A stretch of 64,000 bases of DNA from Sagittula stellata E-37 (GTDB lineage: Bacteria; Pseudomonadota; Alphaproteobacteria; Rhodobacterales; Rhodobacteraceae): assembly GCF_039724765.1 (NCBI RefSeq), contig NZ_CP155730.1, positions 1 to 64,000 on the forward strand. Reading direction: 5' to 3'. The notes under the pieces were generated by a model. The model did not search any database, had not been told where the DNA came from, and saw nothing but the letters and a program-made list of their open reading frames with translations. Both the position numbers and the translations under genes were made by a program. Below, in pieces: positions 1 to 7,333 of this stretch. Positions within the stretch are counted from its first letter, which is position 1, and each line of letters opens with the position of its first letter.

Positions 1-54
1 GCTGATATGTGCGACAAGATCGAAACCTTTCAGCAGGAACAGAGAGCAGTTTAA
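1..54 (+). CDS. C-terminal tail of a gene starting before the window (partial)
   Basis: The first frame of the window is open from base 1 and reads 17 residues ending in KIETFQQEQRAV before a TAA stop. The composition (charged, Gln/Glu-rich) resembles the end of a helical bacterial protein. Nothing upstream can be seen, so neither family nor function can be assigned. It may also be chance, because 17 open codons prove little. Confidence 0.3.
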   Translation, partial: ADMCDKIETFQQEQRAV

Positions 55-166
55 GTCACCCCAGATCCTGTCCAAGAGACGGGGAGGAGCTCAGATGACG
101 GGTTTGGATGACCAGCTTTCGCGCCGCCGCGTCTAGAAAGGCTTATTCCTCTCACATCATTTTATC

Positions 167-1294
167 GTGCCGCCCAGTCCAAAAGATCGGCAAGAAATGC
201 TCGAAACACCCGGCAGAATCGAACCGTGTTTCTTCGAGGAGCACATCCCCGCCGGACTGGCCGACCTTTTGATCGACATCCAGAGGGAAGCAGCCCAGCT
301 GGGACAAGGGCTGCACCCGGACAGCGCGGCTGAACTCGCGGACCTCGTCCGCGTGATGAACTGCTACTACTCCAACCTGATCGAAGGCCACAACACACGT
401 CCACGAGATATTGAGCGCGCCCTCGCCGGTGCCGAACTCGAAGAAGAGACCCGCCCGCTTGCCTTGGAAGCGCGCGCCCATGTCATTGTTCAGCGAGCAA
501 TCGACGAGATGCATGAGACTGGCACCCTGCCCCGCCCCACGTCCGGCGAATTTCTCACCTGGGTGCACAGGGCTTTCTACGATGAAATGCCTGACGAATT
601 TCGGGTGATCGAACATTCCGATGGAACACGCGAACCGATCATTCCCGGGCACATGCGCCAGGACGGCGGCAAGGAGGTGGCCGTCGGGCGCCACCTCCCC
701 CCTTCTTCGTCGCGCGTTGCGGCCTTCATGGATCACTTCGACAAACGGTTTCAGATCGCCGCACGGTCCTCGAGCGGGCGGATCATCGCGATCGCGTCGG
801 CGCATCACCGGTTGAATTACATCCATCCGTTCCCGGCCGGCAACGGGCGCGTCAGCCGCTTGATGTCCCATGCCATGGCCCTGACGGCCGGGATTGGAGG
901 ACAAGGTCTGTGGTCGGTATCGCGCGGGCTTGCGCGCGGGTTGACGGATCGCGGTGAATACAAGCGCATGATGGATCTCGCGGACAGCCCGCGTCGTGGA
1001 GACCGCGATGGACGCGGCAACCTATCCGAAGCCGCTTTGAAGACCTACAGCGAATGGTTCCTGAAGGCCTCGCTCGATCAGATCACGTTTTCCACAAAGC
1101 TTTTTGACCTTGCTGGGCTGGAAAAGCGGTATCGGCGCCTCGTAGAGGACCCCGTCGATGACAAACGCGCGCCCGATCTGATCTCGGCCGTTCTTCGGCA
1201 TGGCGCGCTTAGGCGTGGCGACGCGCAAATTCTCCTCAAGACGTCTGAGCGCACCGCACGCAACACACTTGGCAAATTGACCTCTGCCGGGTAA
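167..1294 (+). CDS. Fic domain protein, class II-like, with altered Fic motif
   Basis: A 375-residue Fic/DOC-family protein. Family members usually transfer AMP from ATP to hydroxyl side chains of target proteins. The Fic core motif is at residues 220-228 and reads HPFPAGNGR, followed by VSR. The usual motif is HxFx(D/E)GNGRxxR, so the Mg-binding acidic residue is alanine here (codon 836-838, GCC). An N-terminal inhibitory motif SNLIEG (residues 69-74, Glu73) matches the class II pattern [S/T]xxxE[G/N]. The C-terminal 100 residues are helical and end in a winged-helix-like segment (KTSERTARNTLGKL). The GTG at 167 gives the longest frame; an ATG at 197 is an equally possible start and loses only 10 residues. 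It stands alone between an unseen gene and the maintenance cassette. With the acidic residue missing, AMP transfer may be weak, altered or lost. Confidence 0.85.
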   Translation: MPPSPKDRQEMLETPGRIEPCFFEEHIPAGLADLLIDIQREAAQLGQGLHPDSAAELADLVRVMNCYYSNLIEGHNTRPRDIERALAGAELEEETRPLALEARAHVIVQRAIDEMHETGTLPRPTSGEFLTWVHRAFYDEMPDEFRVIEHSDGTREPIIPGHMRQDGGKEVAVGRHLPPSSSRVAAFMDHFDKRFQIAARSSSGRIIAIASAHHRLNYIHPFPAGNGRVSRLMSHAMALTAGIGGQGLWSVSRGLARGLTDRGEYKRMMDLADSPRRGDRDGRGNLSEAALKTYSEWFLKASLDQITFSTKLFDLAGLEKRYRRLVEDPVDDKRAPDLISAVLRHGALRRGDAQILLKTSERTARNTLGKLTSAG

Positions 1295-1405
1295 CTGACC
1301 TCCGCCCCTCCGAAAACCCCCGTAAGACTGGCGTTTCCCTTGGACTACCGCGAACGGCTTTTCCCCAACCCGTTCGCCCATGGAGATTTGCCGGAATGAT
1401 GCAGG

Positions 1406-1819
1406 TCAAGACACTTGCGCGCCCCGGACCTGTCCGAAGATCAGGTGAGAGAGTTTGGAGTGTTTCTTCGAGAGAACGTTCGGGACGCGATTTTCCATCG
1501 GTTTAAATCGTTCGAAAAGCACGCTTTCGAATACGGTCACGCCCGGATCGCCGGCGTGCAAAGTGACCTTTGGGATGAAACCGAAGGCGGGCTGATCTTG
1601 AAGCAGCAAAATACCTTGCAAGAGCGCGACGTGCCATTTGGAGACCCGCTCGAAGAAATAGACGCACGCAGGGGTAACGGAGGAGTACATGAACAAGCGG
1701 CGGACTTCATTCTTGCGACGCGTGTCCGTGGCTCTGTCCACCACGCCGTTTAAATCGAAAATCGACTGGAACTCGAGCAGTTGCTGGTCAGAGTGCTTGG
1801 TGCCGCAGCATTGACCCAC
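1406..1819 (-). CDS. Hypothetical protein downstream of the ScpB-like gene
   Basis: An open frame of 137 codons beginning with GTG 26 bases after the stop of the ScpB-like gene, on the same strand. I do not recognise the product. The reading is rich in Phe, Leu and Val in its middle (FERVSKWHVALLQGILLL) and basic near the end. By my count about 70 percent of its third codon positions are G or C, which is higher than in the overlapping frame on the other strand, so this is the better coding candidate. A GGAGG sits just after the ScpB stop but is about 24 bases from the GTG, too far for a normal ribosome binding site. The start is therefore unsure and the ORF could be decayed. The rest of the interval, 1295-1405, holds nothing I can name. 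Confidence 0.35.
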   Translation of the reverse strand: MGQCCGTKHSDQQLLEFQSIFDLNGVVDRATDTRRKNEVRRLFMYSSVTPACVYFFERVSKWHVALLQGILLLQDQPAFGFIPKVTLHAGDPGVTVFESVLFERFKPMENRVPNVLSKKHSKLSHLIFGQVRGAQVS

Positions 1820-1845
1820 GCGTTGCTGAAGCCTGTCGATGCCTC

Positions 1846-2442
1846 CTAAGACTCAGCACTCATGCCCGCATCCTCCAACTGCTCCCGGTCCGGAAGCTCG
1901 CGAAGGCTCTCCAAGCCGAGGGCGACAAGGAACTGCTCGGTGGTGACGAATGTATACGGCGCCCCGCGCCGGGGTGACCTTGGCCCGGTCCCGATCAACC
2001 TGCGCGCATAGAGCCGTCCGATCAGGTCGCGGCTGATTTCCTTCCCGAAGATGTCCTTCAGCCCGTCGCGGGTGATCGGCTGCTGGTAGGCGATGGCGGC
2101 CAGCACCGCGACGTCGAATTCGCTCAGATCGATTAGCTGGTCCCCGACATCCGCCGCAGCGCGGATCGCGGGGGCGTAGGCGGGCCGCGTCCGGAACATC
2201 CAGCCGCCGGCGACCTGGGCAATCTCGAAGGCCCGCCCCTCCAGATCGGCGGCAAGGTCCTCGACCAGCAAGTCGACCGAGGCCCCCTGCCCCACCACGC
2301 GGGCCAGGTCCTCACGCGGGACCGGCGAGGCAGAGGCGAAAAGCACCGCCTCGATCCGGCGCATCCATTTCCGCCAGCGCAGCTCGGGCGGCAGGTCGGC
2401 CAGCTCGCGGTCAAGCTCGGGCTCGGGGCGGTCCTTCGCCAT
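1846..2442 (-). CDS. scpB: Plasmid-borne ScpB-like protein (SMC-Scp subunit family)
   Basis: A 198-residue protein of the ScpB family. Chromosomal ScpB is the winged-helix dimer that binds the kleisin ScpA and SMC in bacterial condensin. The sequence shows the expected two winged-helix halves: residues about 25-100 (RIEAVLFASASPVPREDLA) and about 105-185 (LAAIAYQQPITRDGLKDIFG, then a GTGPRSPRRGAPYTFVTTEQF wing region). Its length is close to that of normal ScpB. It follows the DUF1403 gene with a 2-base gap, so the two are almost certainly co-transcribed and translationally linked. No SMC or classical ScpA gene is in the window. The location beside repABC suggests a role in plasmid structure or segregation rather than a chromosomal role; that is inference. 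Confidence 0.85.
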   Translation of the reverse strand: MAKDRPEPELDRELADLPPELRWRKWMRRIEAVLFASASPVPREDLARVVGQGASVDLLVEDLAADLEGRAFEIAQVAGGWMFRTRPAYAPAIRAAADVGDQLIDLSEFDVAVLAAIAYQQPITRDGLKDIFGKEISRDLIGRLYARRLIGTGPRSPRRGAPYTFVTTEQFLVALGLESLRELPDREQLEDAGMSAES

Positions 2443-2444
2443 CC

Positions 2445-3329
2445 CTACACCCCGTAGAGCCGGAAGGTGTCGCGACCGGTCAGCTCGCGCACCGCACCGA
2501 GGTCGACCAGCCGGTCGCAGAGCCGCCGCGCGGCGCGATCCGGCAAGGGCAAGGCCGACGGCGCCACGGCATCGCGGGTCAGGAACATCTCGACCGCTGC
2601 CCCTGCCCCCTTGGCCCGAAGCTTCGGCGCGACCGCCTTCAGATGCACCGCCCGGCGTGCGAGGTCGGCAGCAAGGCGCGCGGCCTCGGGCGCGGACGAG
2701 ACGAGCGCGCGATGACAGGAAAGCCTCAGGTCATCCCCGCGCTTACGCAGATCGGTGCGTTTCAGACCAGCTCCCAGAAGCGGTACGAGGTGATCCCAAC
2801 CGAGGGCTTGCGCAAGCGCCGCATCCGCGAGGACAAGCGCGAGCACGTCGGCGCGCGGCGTCGCCGTCAGCACCGCTTCCAGCACCGTCGCGGCCCGGGC
2901 GACCGGAGCACCCTTCCCGGCATCGAGCCACGTGGCGATCTGGCCCGGCGCATGGGTCGGCAAAGCCCGGGCAAGAGCCTCGACCGACACCGGTCGTTCG
3001 ACCGCGCGCCGCCATTTCAGATGTGTTTCCCCCGCCGGGCCGGGCAAATCGCTGGGACGCATCAGATGCACCGCATCGCGCAACTCCCCTGCCCGCTCTG
3101 GCCGCCCCGCGAAGGCGACGCAGGCCTCTGCCGCGCGCAGCGCCAGACGGTCCCGCAACAAGGCTTGGGGCACGTCCTCACGTCCCAACACAAGATGCAG
3201 GCAGTTCAACGCGGCGCCGGACAAAAAGGCCACATCTTCAAGGGTTTCTGCCCGCGTCGAGCTGACCCAACCCGGCATCTGCGGTAGGGTATCTGCGGTG
3301 CTGTCGTGAGGCGTGGGCGCAAAAGTCAT
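2445..3329 (-). CDS. DUF1403 family protein
   Basis: A 294-residue protein that reads as DUF1403, a family I know mainly from plasmids of Rhodobacterales and Rhizobiales, often beside a ScpB-like gene and a tyrosine recombinase. No function is established. It is strongly helical and Ala/Leu/Arg-rich (for example LVLADAALAQALGWDHLVPLL). Its C-terminal part, about residues 240-294, looks like a winged helix (LPDRAARRLCDRLVDLGAVRELTG). It stands immediately 5' of the ScpB-like gene, the place that scpA occupies on chromosomes, and has a similar length to ScpA. Its promoter must lie in 3330-3485, which it shares with the divergent recombinase and which contains the 45-bp palindrome. Confidence 0.8.
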   Translation of the reverse strand: MTFAPTPHDSTADTLPQMPGWVSSTRAETLEDVAFLSGAALNCLHLVLGREDVPQALLRDRLALRAAEACVAFAGRPERAGELRDAVHLMRPSDLPGPAGETHLKWRRAVERPVSVEALARALPTHAPGQIATWLDAGKGAPVARAATVLEAVLTATPRADVLALVLADAALAQALGWDHLVPLLGAGLKRTDLRKRGDDLRLSCHRALVSSAPEAARLAADLARRAVHLKAVAPKLRAKGAGAAVEMFLTRDAVAPSALPLPDRAARRLCDRLVDLGAVRELTGRDTFRLYGV

Positions 3330-3397
3330 GCTCGGATGTTAACTCATGGCGGCGCTTTCTGCCAGAAAATAGCACACAAACCGCCCCACCTTGCCGT

Positions 3398-3442
3398 TGT
3401 CTTTCATGTCCAATAAGTTTGCATTATTGGACATGAAAGACA
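3398..3442. repeat. Perfect 45-bp palindrome (19-bp arms, 7-bp spacer)
   Basis: Left arm TGTCTTTCATGTCCAATAA (3398-3416), spacer GTTTGCA (3417-3423), and a right arm that is its exact reverse complement (3424-3442). It lies in the divergent intergenic region between the DUF1403 gene and the tyrosine recombinase, 43 bases before the recombinase start. Inverted arms around a 6-8 bp spacer are the layout of tyrosine-recombinase core sites such as loxP and dif, so it may be the recombination site of the neighbouring enzyme. It could instead be an operator for the divergent promoters or a transcribed hairpin. The structure is certain; the role is inference. Confidence 0.9.
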
Positions 3443-3485
3443 TGCTGGGAAGCAGTTCAGCTTCATAGTCGGATTTTCTAGAAAG

Positions 3486-4583
3486 ATGCCCTCAGAGACC
3501 GAGAAATCGACGTCAACGCCCTCTGATGAGCAAGATGACGCTCGCGTCGACGAGAGACATCAAGGGGAAAGCGATGACATCGCCCTGCCCTCCCATGTGG
3601 CCGGATCCGGGACGCTCGATCGTCTGGTGGACACGGCGCGCAACTACGCACGCGCTGCGGCCTCCGACAACACACTGAAAGCTTATGCGCAGGACTGGGT
3701 GCATTTTATCCGCTGGTGCAGGATGAAGGGCACGGAGGCGCTGCCTCCGTCGCCGGAGATGATCGGGCTTTATCTCGCGGATCTGGCGTCCGGGTCAGGC
3801 TCCGCCCCTGCCCTCTCCGTCTCGACCATCGTCCGCCGCTTGTCGGGTCTCGCCTGGAACTGCGCGCAGCGGGGATTCACCCTCGATCGCAAGAACCGGC
3901 ACATCGCCACGGTGCTGGCCGGAATCAAGCGCAAGCATGCGCGTCCGCCGGTTCAGAAGGAAGCGATCCTGGCCGAGGACATCCTCGCGATGGTGGGCAC
4001 CCTGTCCTATGACCTGCGCGGGCTGCGAGATCGCGCGATCCTGCTGCTGGGATACGCTGGCGGCCTGCGCCGCTCGGAAATCGTCAGTCTCGATGTCCAT
4101 AAGGACGACACGCCGGAGTCCGGCGGCTGGATCGAGATCTTCGACAAGGGCGCGCTGTTGACCCTCAATGCCAAGACCGGTTGGCGCGAGGTCGAGATCG
4201 GCCGCGGCTCCAAGGATCAGACTTGTCCCGTTCATGCGGTCGAGCAATGGCTGCACTTCGCGAAGATCGGCTTTGGGCCAGTCTTCGTCGGCACCTCGCG
4301 CGATGGCAAACGGGCCTCCGAAACGCGGCTCAACGACAAGCATGTGGCCCGCCTGATCAAGCGCACGGTCCTCGACGCTGGCATCCGATCCGAGCTGCCA
4401 GAAAAGGAGCGCCTCGCGCTGTTCTCCGGCCATTCGCTGCGCGCCGGTCTCGCCAGTTCGGCAGAGGTCGACGAGCGCTATGTCCAGAAACACCTGGGCC
4501 ATGCCTCCGCCGAGATGACCCGCCGCTACCAGCGCCGCCGCGACCGGTTCCGCGTGAATCTGACCAAAGCCGCAGGGCTGTGA
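3486..4583 (+). CDS. Tyrosine recombinase (XerC/XerD-like integrase)
   Basis: A 365-residue site-specific recombinase. The N-terminal 45 residues are acidic and low in complexity. An arm/core-binding SAM-like domain follows at about 48-150 (NTLKAYAQDWVHFIRWC). The catalytic domain spans about 160-360 with the full set of active-site residues: Arg195 in GGLRRSE, a probable beta-strand lysine at Lys230, His316 and Arg319 in GHSLR, His339 in LGHAS, and the nucleophile Tyr348 in RRYQRR. The start ATG at 3486 gives a protein of usual size. Given the repABC block downstream and the palindrome just upstream, multimer resolution is the most likely job. A role in integration of a mobile element cannot be excluded. 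Confidence 0.9.
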   Translation: MPSETEKSTSTPSDEQDDARVDERHQGESDDIALPSHVAGSGTLDRLVDTARNYARAAASDNTLKAYAQDWVHFIRWCRMKGTEALPPSPEMIGLYLADLASGSGSAPALSVSTIVRRLSGLAWNCAQRGFTLDRKNRHIATVLAGIKRKHARPPVQKEAILAEDILAMVGTLSYDLRGLRDRAILLLGYAGGLRRSEIVSLDVHKDDTPESGGWIEIFDKGALLTLNAKTGWREVEIGRGSKDQTCPVHAVEQWLHFAKIGFGPVFVGTSRDGKRASETRLNDKHVARLIKRTVLDAGIRSELPEKERLALFSGHSLRAGLASSAEVDERYVQKHLGHASAEMTRRYQRRRDRFRVNLTKAAGL

Positions 4584-4980
4584 GTGTGGCCGAACGGTCG
4601 TCAACGACCTGCTGCGCTGATCTGTCCTTGACTATAGAGCTGGCCTGTCTTCGGACTGAGGAGACAGACGGTCAAGAAAAGCCACTTTGGCGAAGAAGAA
4701 ATCGCTCACTGCCCGACAAATGCAATGCGAAGCGGTGCCACCAAAGGCGGCGTTCTGATGTCCACCCGGCGCTTGCGCAGCGCCAGAATTGACCCTGATC
4801 CGGCACAAATCAGGGTGTTTTCCGCAAAGGTCTGTGGAAAAGTCCTTGCGCGACTCTGTTCCGTTCGTCAATAGTCACGAAAAAGGGCGTGAAATCGCCA
4901 TTATCCGTGAACACGGCGGAGCGGAGCGGACGAGAATGACCGCGATGTGAGCCATAAAACAGGCGGCGCGGGGCAGAAAT
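4584..4980. other. Non-coding stretch before repA
   Basis: No convincing gene. It holds a GC-rich hairpin (GGCGCT/AGCGCC, 4768-4784), a terminator-like hairpin at 4792-4821, and a short inverted repeat TCACG-8-CGTGA (4875-4892). The last lies about 90 bases before the repA start and could be an operator for RepA autoregulation. The repA promoter must lie after 4821. Short open frames here have no ribosome binding site or recognisable product. Confidence 0.55.
4792..4821 (+). terminator. Candidate intrinsic terminator
   Basis: Perfect 8-bp stem ACCCTGAT (4792-4799) and ATCAGGGT (4809-4816) with a 9-base loop, followed by GTTTT. It would end transcripts coming from the recombinase and insulate the rep operon. 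The U-tract is short, so activity is uncertain. Confidence 0.5.
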
Positions 4981-6165
4981 ATGGATGCAACCCTCCAGTC
5001 CGAGGACCTGAACGGGGTCATTCGGGACCATTCTGAAACACTGGCGGCACAATTGCACGCCCAGAGAGAGAGCCTGTTTCCGCCCGACGCGGCGAAACAG
5101 ATGCGCAAGTTCACCTCTGGTGAGGCGGCGGCGCTGCTTGGCGTAAACGACAGCTACCTGCGCAAGCTGAATCTGGACGGCAAGGGCCCCTCCCCCGAAT
5201 TGACGCCCGGCAACCGCCGGCTCTATTCGGTGACGGACATTCAGGCGCTGCGCGAACTCCTGGAAAAGACGGCCAGAAAACCCGGCGACTACCTGCCCGG
5301 ACGGCGCGAGGGCGACCACCTCCAGATCATCGGCGTGATGAACTTCAAGGGCGGATCGGGCAAGACCACGACCTCTGCCCACCTTGCGCAGCGGCTGGCG
5401 CTTCTGGGGTATCGCGTTCTGGCCATCGACCTCGACCCGCAGGCCTCCATGACCGCGCTGCACGGGGTGCAACCGGAATACGACCTGCCGGAAGGCGGTA
5501 CGCTGTACGATGCGATCCGCTACGACAGCCCGGTGCCGATCACCGACGTCATCCGCCCGACCTATATCCCGAACCTCGACCTGATTCCCGGCAACCTCGA
5601 ACTGATGGAGTTCGAGCATGAAACCCCCCGCGCCCTGGCCCAGGGCAGCGCCGGGCTATTCTTCTTCCGCGTGAAGGAGGCGCTGAGCCAGGTCGACGAG
5701 AACTATGACGTGGTGGTGATCGACTGCCCGCCGCAGCTTGGCTTCCTGACCATGTCTGCGCTGTCCGCCGCGACGGGTGTGCTGGTGACCATCCACCCAG
5801 AGATGCTGGACGTCATGTCGATGTCGCAATTCCTGCGGATGACCGCCGACCTGATGGACGTGATCGCCGAATCCGGCGCAGACATGAGCCACGACTGGAT
5901 GCGCTACCTGCTGACCCGCTACGAACCGACCGACGCGCCGCAGAACCGCATCACCGCGTTTCTCCGTACGATGTATGGCGACAAGGTTCTGAACGCGCCG
6001 ATGCTGAAATCCACCGCGATCTCCGACGCCGGTCTCACCAAGCAGACACTCTACGAGGTCGAACGTTCGGCCTTTACCCGGTCGACCTACGACCGCGCCA
6101 TCGAAAGCGTGAATGCCGTCAATGACGAGATCGCCGGCCTGATCCAGAAGACCTGGGGCCGCTGA
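4981..6165 (+). CDS. repA: RepA, ParA-family partition ATPase of a repABC replicon
   Basis: A 394-residue ParA-type Walker ATPase. In repABC plasmids RepA drives partition with RepB on parS and represses the operon. An N-terminal helix-turn-helix/MerR-like segment (FTSGEAAALLGVNDSYLRKL, about 41-60) precedes the ATPase fold. The deviant Walker A motif KGGSGKTT begins at Lys123, the Walker A' aspartate lies in AIDLDPQAS, and Walker B reads VVVIDCPPQLG. The length fits RepA (about 400) rather than the shorter chromosomal ParA. The ATG at 4981 keeps the N-terminal DNA-binding region that plasmid RepA proteins have. RepB follows after 13 bases with a GGGAGGAG ribosome binding site, as expected for one operon repA-repB-repC. 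Confidence 0.95.
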   Translation: MDATLQSEDLNGVIRDHSETLAAQLHAQRESLFPPDAAKQMRKFTSGEAAALLGVNDSYLRKLNLDGKGPSPELTPGNRRLYSVTDIQALRELLEKTARKPGDYLPGRREGDHLQIIGVMNFKGGSGKTTTSAHLAQRLALLGYRVLAIDLDPQASMTALHGVQPEYDLPEGGTLYDAIRYDSPVPITDVIRPTYIPNLDLIPGNLELMEFEHETPRALAQGSAGLFFFRVKEALSQVDENYDVVVIDCPPQLGFLTMSALSAATGVLVTIHPEMLDVMSMSQFLRMTADLMDVIAESGADMSHDWMRYLLTRYEPTDAPQNRITAFLRTMYGDKVLNAPMLKSTAISDAGLTKQTLYEVERSAFTRSTYDRAIESVNAVNDEIAGLIQKTWGR

Positions 6166-6178
6166 AGGGAGGAGCGTC

Positions 6179-7156
6179 ATGTCCGACAAGAAGAAAAGCC
6201 GCCTGTCCATGCTTGACGGTCTTGCGCAGGCCGGGGCGTCTGCCCCCCCTGCCCCGATGATGTCGTCGAACCGCGCGCTGCGCTCGGCCCGCGACGCGGT
6301 GGACGGGATCAACGTGTGGGAACTGGACCCCGACAGCATCGCCAACCGCCGCGTGCAGGACCGGATGGAACTGGGCGACGTGTCGGATCTGCGGCAGAAC
6401 ATCGAGACCAACGGCCAGACCGTGCCGATCCTCGTGCGCCGCGATCCGAAAGACCCGGAAAAATACCTGCTGGTCTACGGCGCCCGCCGTCTGGCCGCGA
6501 TCCGCGAATCCGACAAGGTGACGAAGGTGCGCGCGCTCGTCGCCTCGATGAGCGACGAAGCCGCGATGCGGGCGCAGATGGCCGAGAACGCCGACCGCCG
6601 CGACCTGACCTTCATCGAAAAGGCGTTTTACGCCTACCAGCTGATCGAGGTCGGCTTCGGCACCCAGTCCGAAGTGGCCGAGATGCTGAACGTCACCAAA
6701 TCGTGGATCTCCATGTCGCAGAACATCATGCGGCTGCTCGGCCCGGAGCTGGTGCAGATCATCGGCCCGGCCCCAGGCGTTGGCCGTCCGCGCTGGGATG
6801 CGCTGGCGCAGGCGCTCGACGGGCGGTTCAACAGCCGCGCGCCGGTGATCGAGGCGGCAGAGGACGCCGCCAGCCGTATCGCCTCGGACGAGGCTGCCGG
6901 GAAGACGCTGGCAAAGGAACCGTCCGTCCTGATCTTCGAAGCCCTGGAACGGCTGGCCCGCGGCCCGAAGCGCAAGCCCATCGTGCCGGTCAAGACGACA
7001 CTGAAGATCAACGGCGAAAAGGCGGGCAGCCTGGCGCGGACCGCGAAAGGCGTGGCCATCGATCTCGACGATCCGCGCTTTGCCAATTGGATGCAGAACC
7101 ACGCCGAACCCATTCTCGAAGAACTTTACGCCCGCTGGCGCGAAGACATCGAGTGA
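6179..7156 (+). CDS. repB: RepB, ParB-family centromere-binding protein
   Basis: A 325-residue ParB-family protein that would bind the parS palindromes and load partition complexes with RepA. The ParB/sulfiredoxin-like N-terminal domain is clear, with GARRLAAIRES at about residue 101 (arginine-rich box II) and ENADRRDLTFIEKA around 140. It is followed by a helix-turn-helix at about 164-186 (SEVAEMLNVTKSWISMSQ). The first 25 residues are the basic RepA-interaction tail (KKKSRLSMLDGLAQAG). Length and gene order match repABC systems. Its likely targets are the palindromes at 8552-8567 and 8599-8614. Confidence 0.95.
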   Translation: MSDKKKSRLSMLDGLAQAGASAPPAPMMSSNRALRSARDAVDGINVWELDPDSIANRRVQDRMELGDVSDLRQNIETNGQTVPILVRRDPKDPEKYLLVYGARRLAAIRESDKVTKVRALVASMSDEAAMRAQMAENADRRDLTFIEKAFYAYQLIEVGFGTQSEVAEMLNVTKSWISMSQNIMRLLGPELVQIIGPAPGVGRPRWDALAQALDGRFNSRAPVIEAAEDAASRIASDEAAGKTLAKEPSVLIFEALERLARGPKRKPIVPVKTTLKINGEKAGSLARTAKGVAIDLDDPRFANWMQNHAEPILEELYARWREDIE

Positions 7157-7194
7157 GACCAGAGCAGAACGAGAAAAAACAGGAGGCACGAGAG

Positions 7195-7250
7195 AGGCAA
7201 AAGAAAAGGCCCCGCAAAGCAACGCTCCACGAGACCCTTCCAGATTAGCA
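7195..7250 (-). ncRNA. Antisense counter-transcribed RNA (ctRNA, incompatibility RNA) of repABC
   Basis: The repB-repC gap has the standard layout for the repABC ctRNA, which is made from the opposite strand and represses repC. On the minus strand a promoter with TTGCGA (7284-7279) and TACCTT (7261-7256), 17 bases apart, would start an RNA near 7249. A hairpin is formed by 7239-7230 and 7214-7206 (9 bp including G-U pairs and one bulge) and is followed by a T-rich run TTTTCTTTT. The expected product is about 54 nt. Position, size and terminator fit the family; the exact ends are inferred by eye. Confidence 0.7.
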
Positions 7251-7255
7251 CCTTC

Positions 7256-7284
7256 AAGGTAGTCGCCGGAGCCCGCACTCGCAA
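7256..7284 (-). promoter_or_regulatory. Promoter of the ctRNA
   Basis: Minus-strand -35 TTGCGA (7279-7284) and -10 TACCTT (7256-7261) with a 17-base spacer. The hexamers match consensus moderately, and the placement just before the hairpin/T-tract unit supports the call. Confidence 0.5.
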
Positions 7285-7333
7285 GTCCAAAGTGATTCGC
7301 GAGCAGGGAATTTTATGCCTTCGTGAATGAAAA

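Noticed and set aside
1415..1753. Plus-strand open frame opposite the 1406-1819 ORF
   Set aside because: Its third codon positions are less GC-rich than those of the minus-strand frame, it starts with TTG without a ribosome binding site, and the product is unfamiliar.
1689..1814. 41-codon ORF with a GGAGG before its ATG and a basic, twin-Arg-like start (MNKRRTSFLRRVSVALS)
   Set aside because: It ends abruptly after a region of unnatural composition and overlaps the better minus-strand candidate. A chance ribosome binding site is likely.
3398..3442. Reading the palindrome as an intrinsic terminator
   Set aside because: It has no T-tract on either side and lies between divergent starts, where no transcript needs to end.
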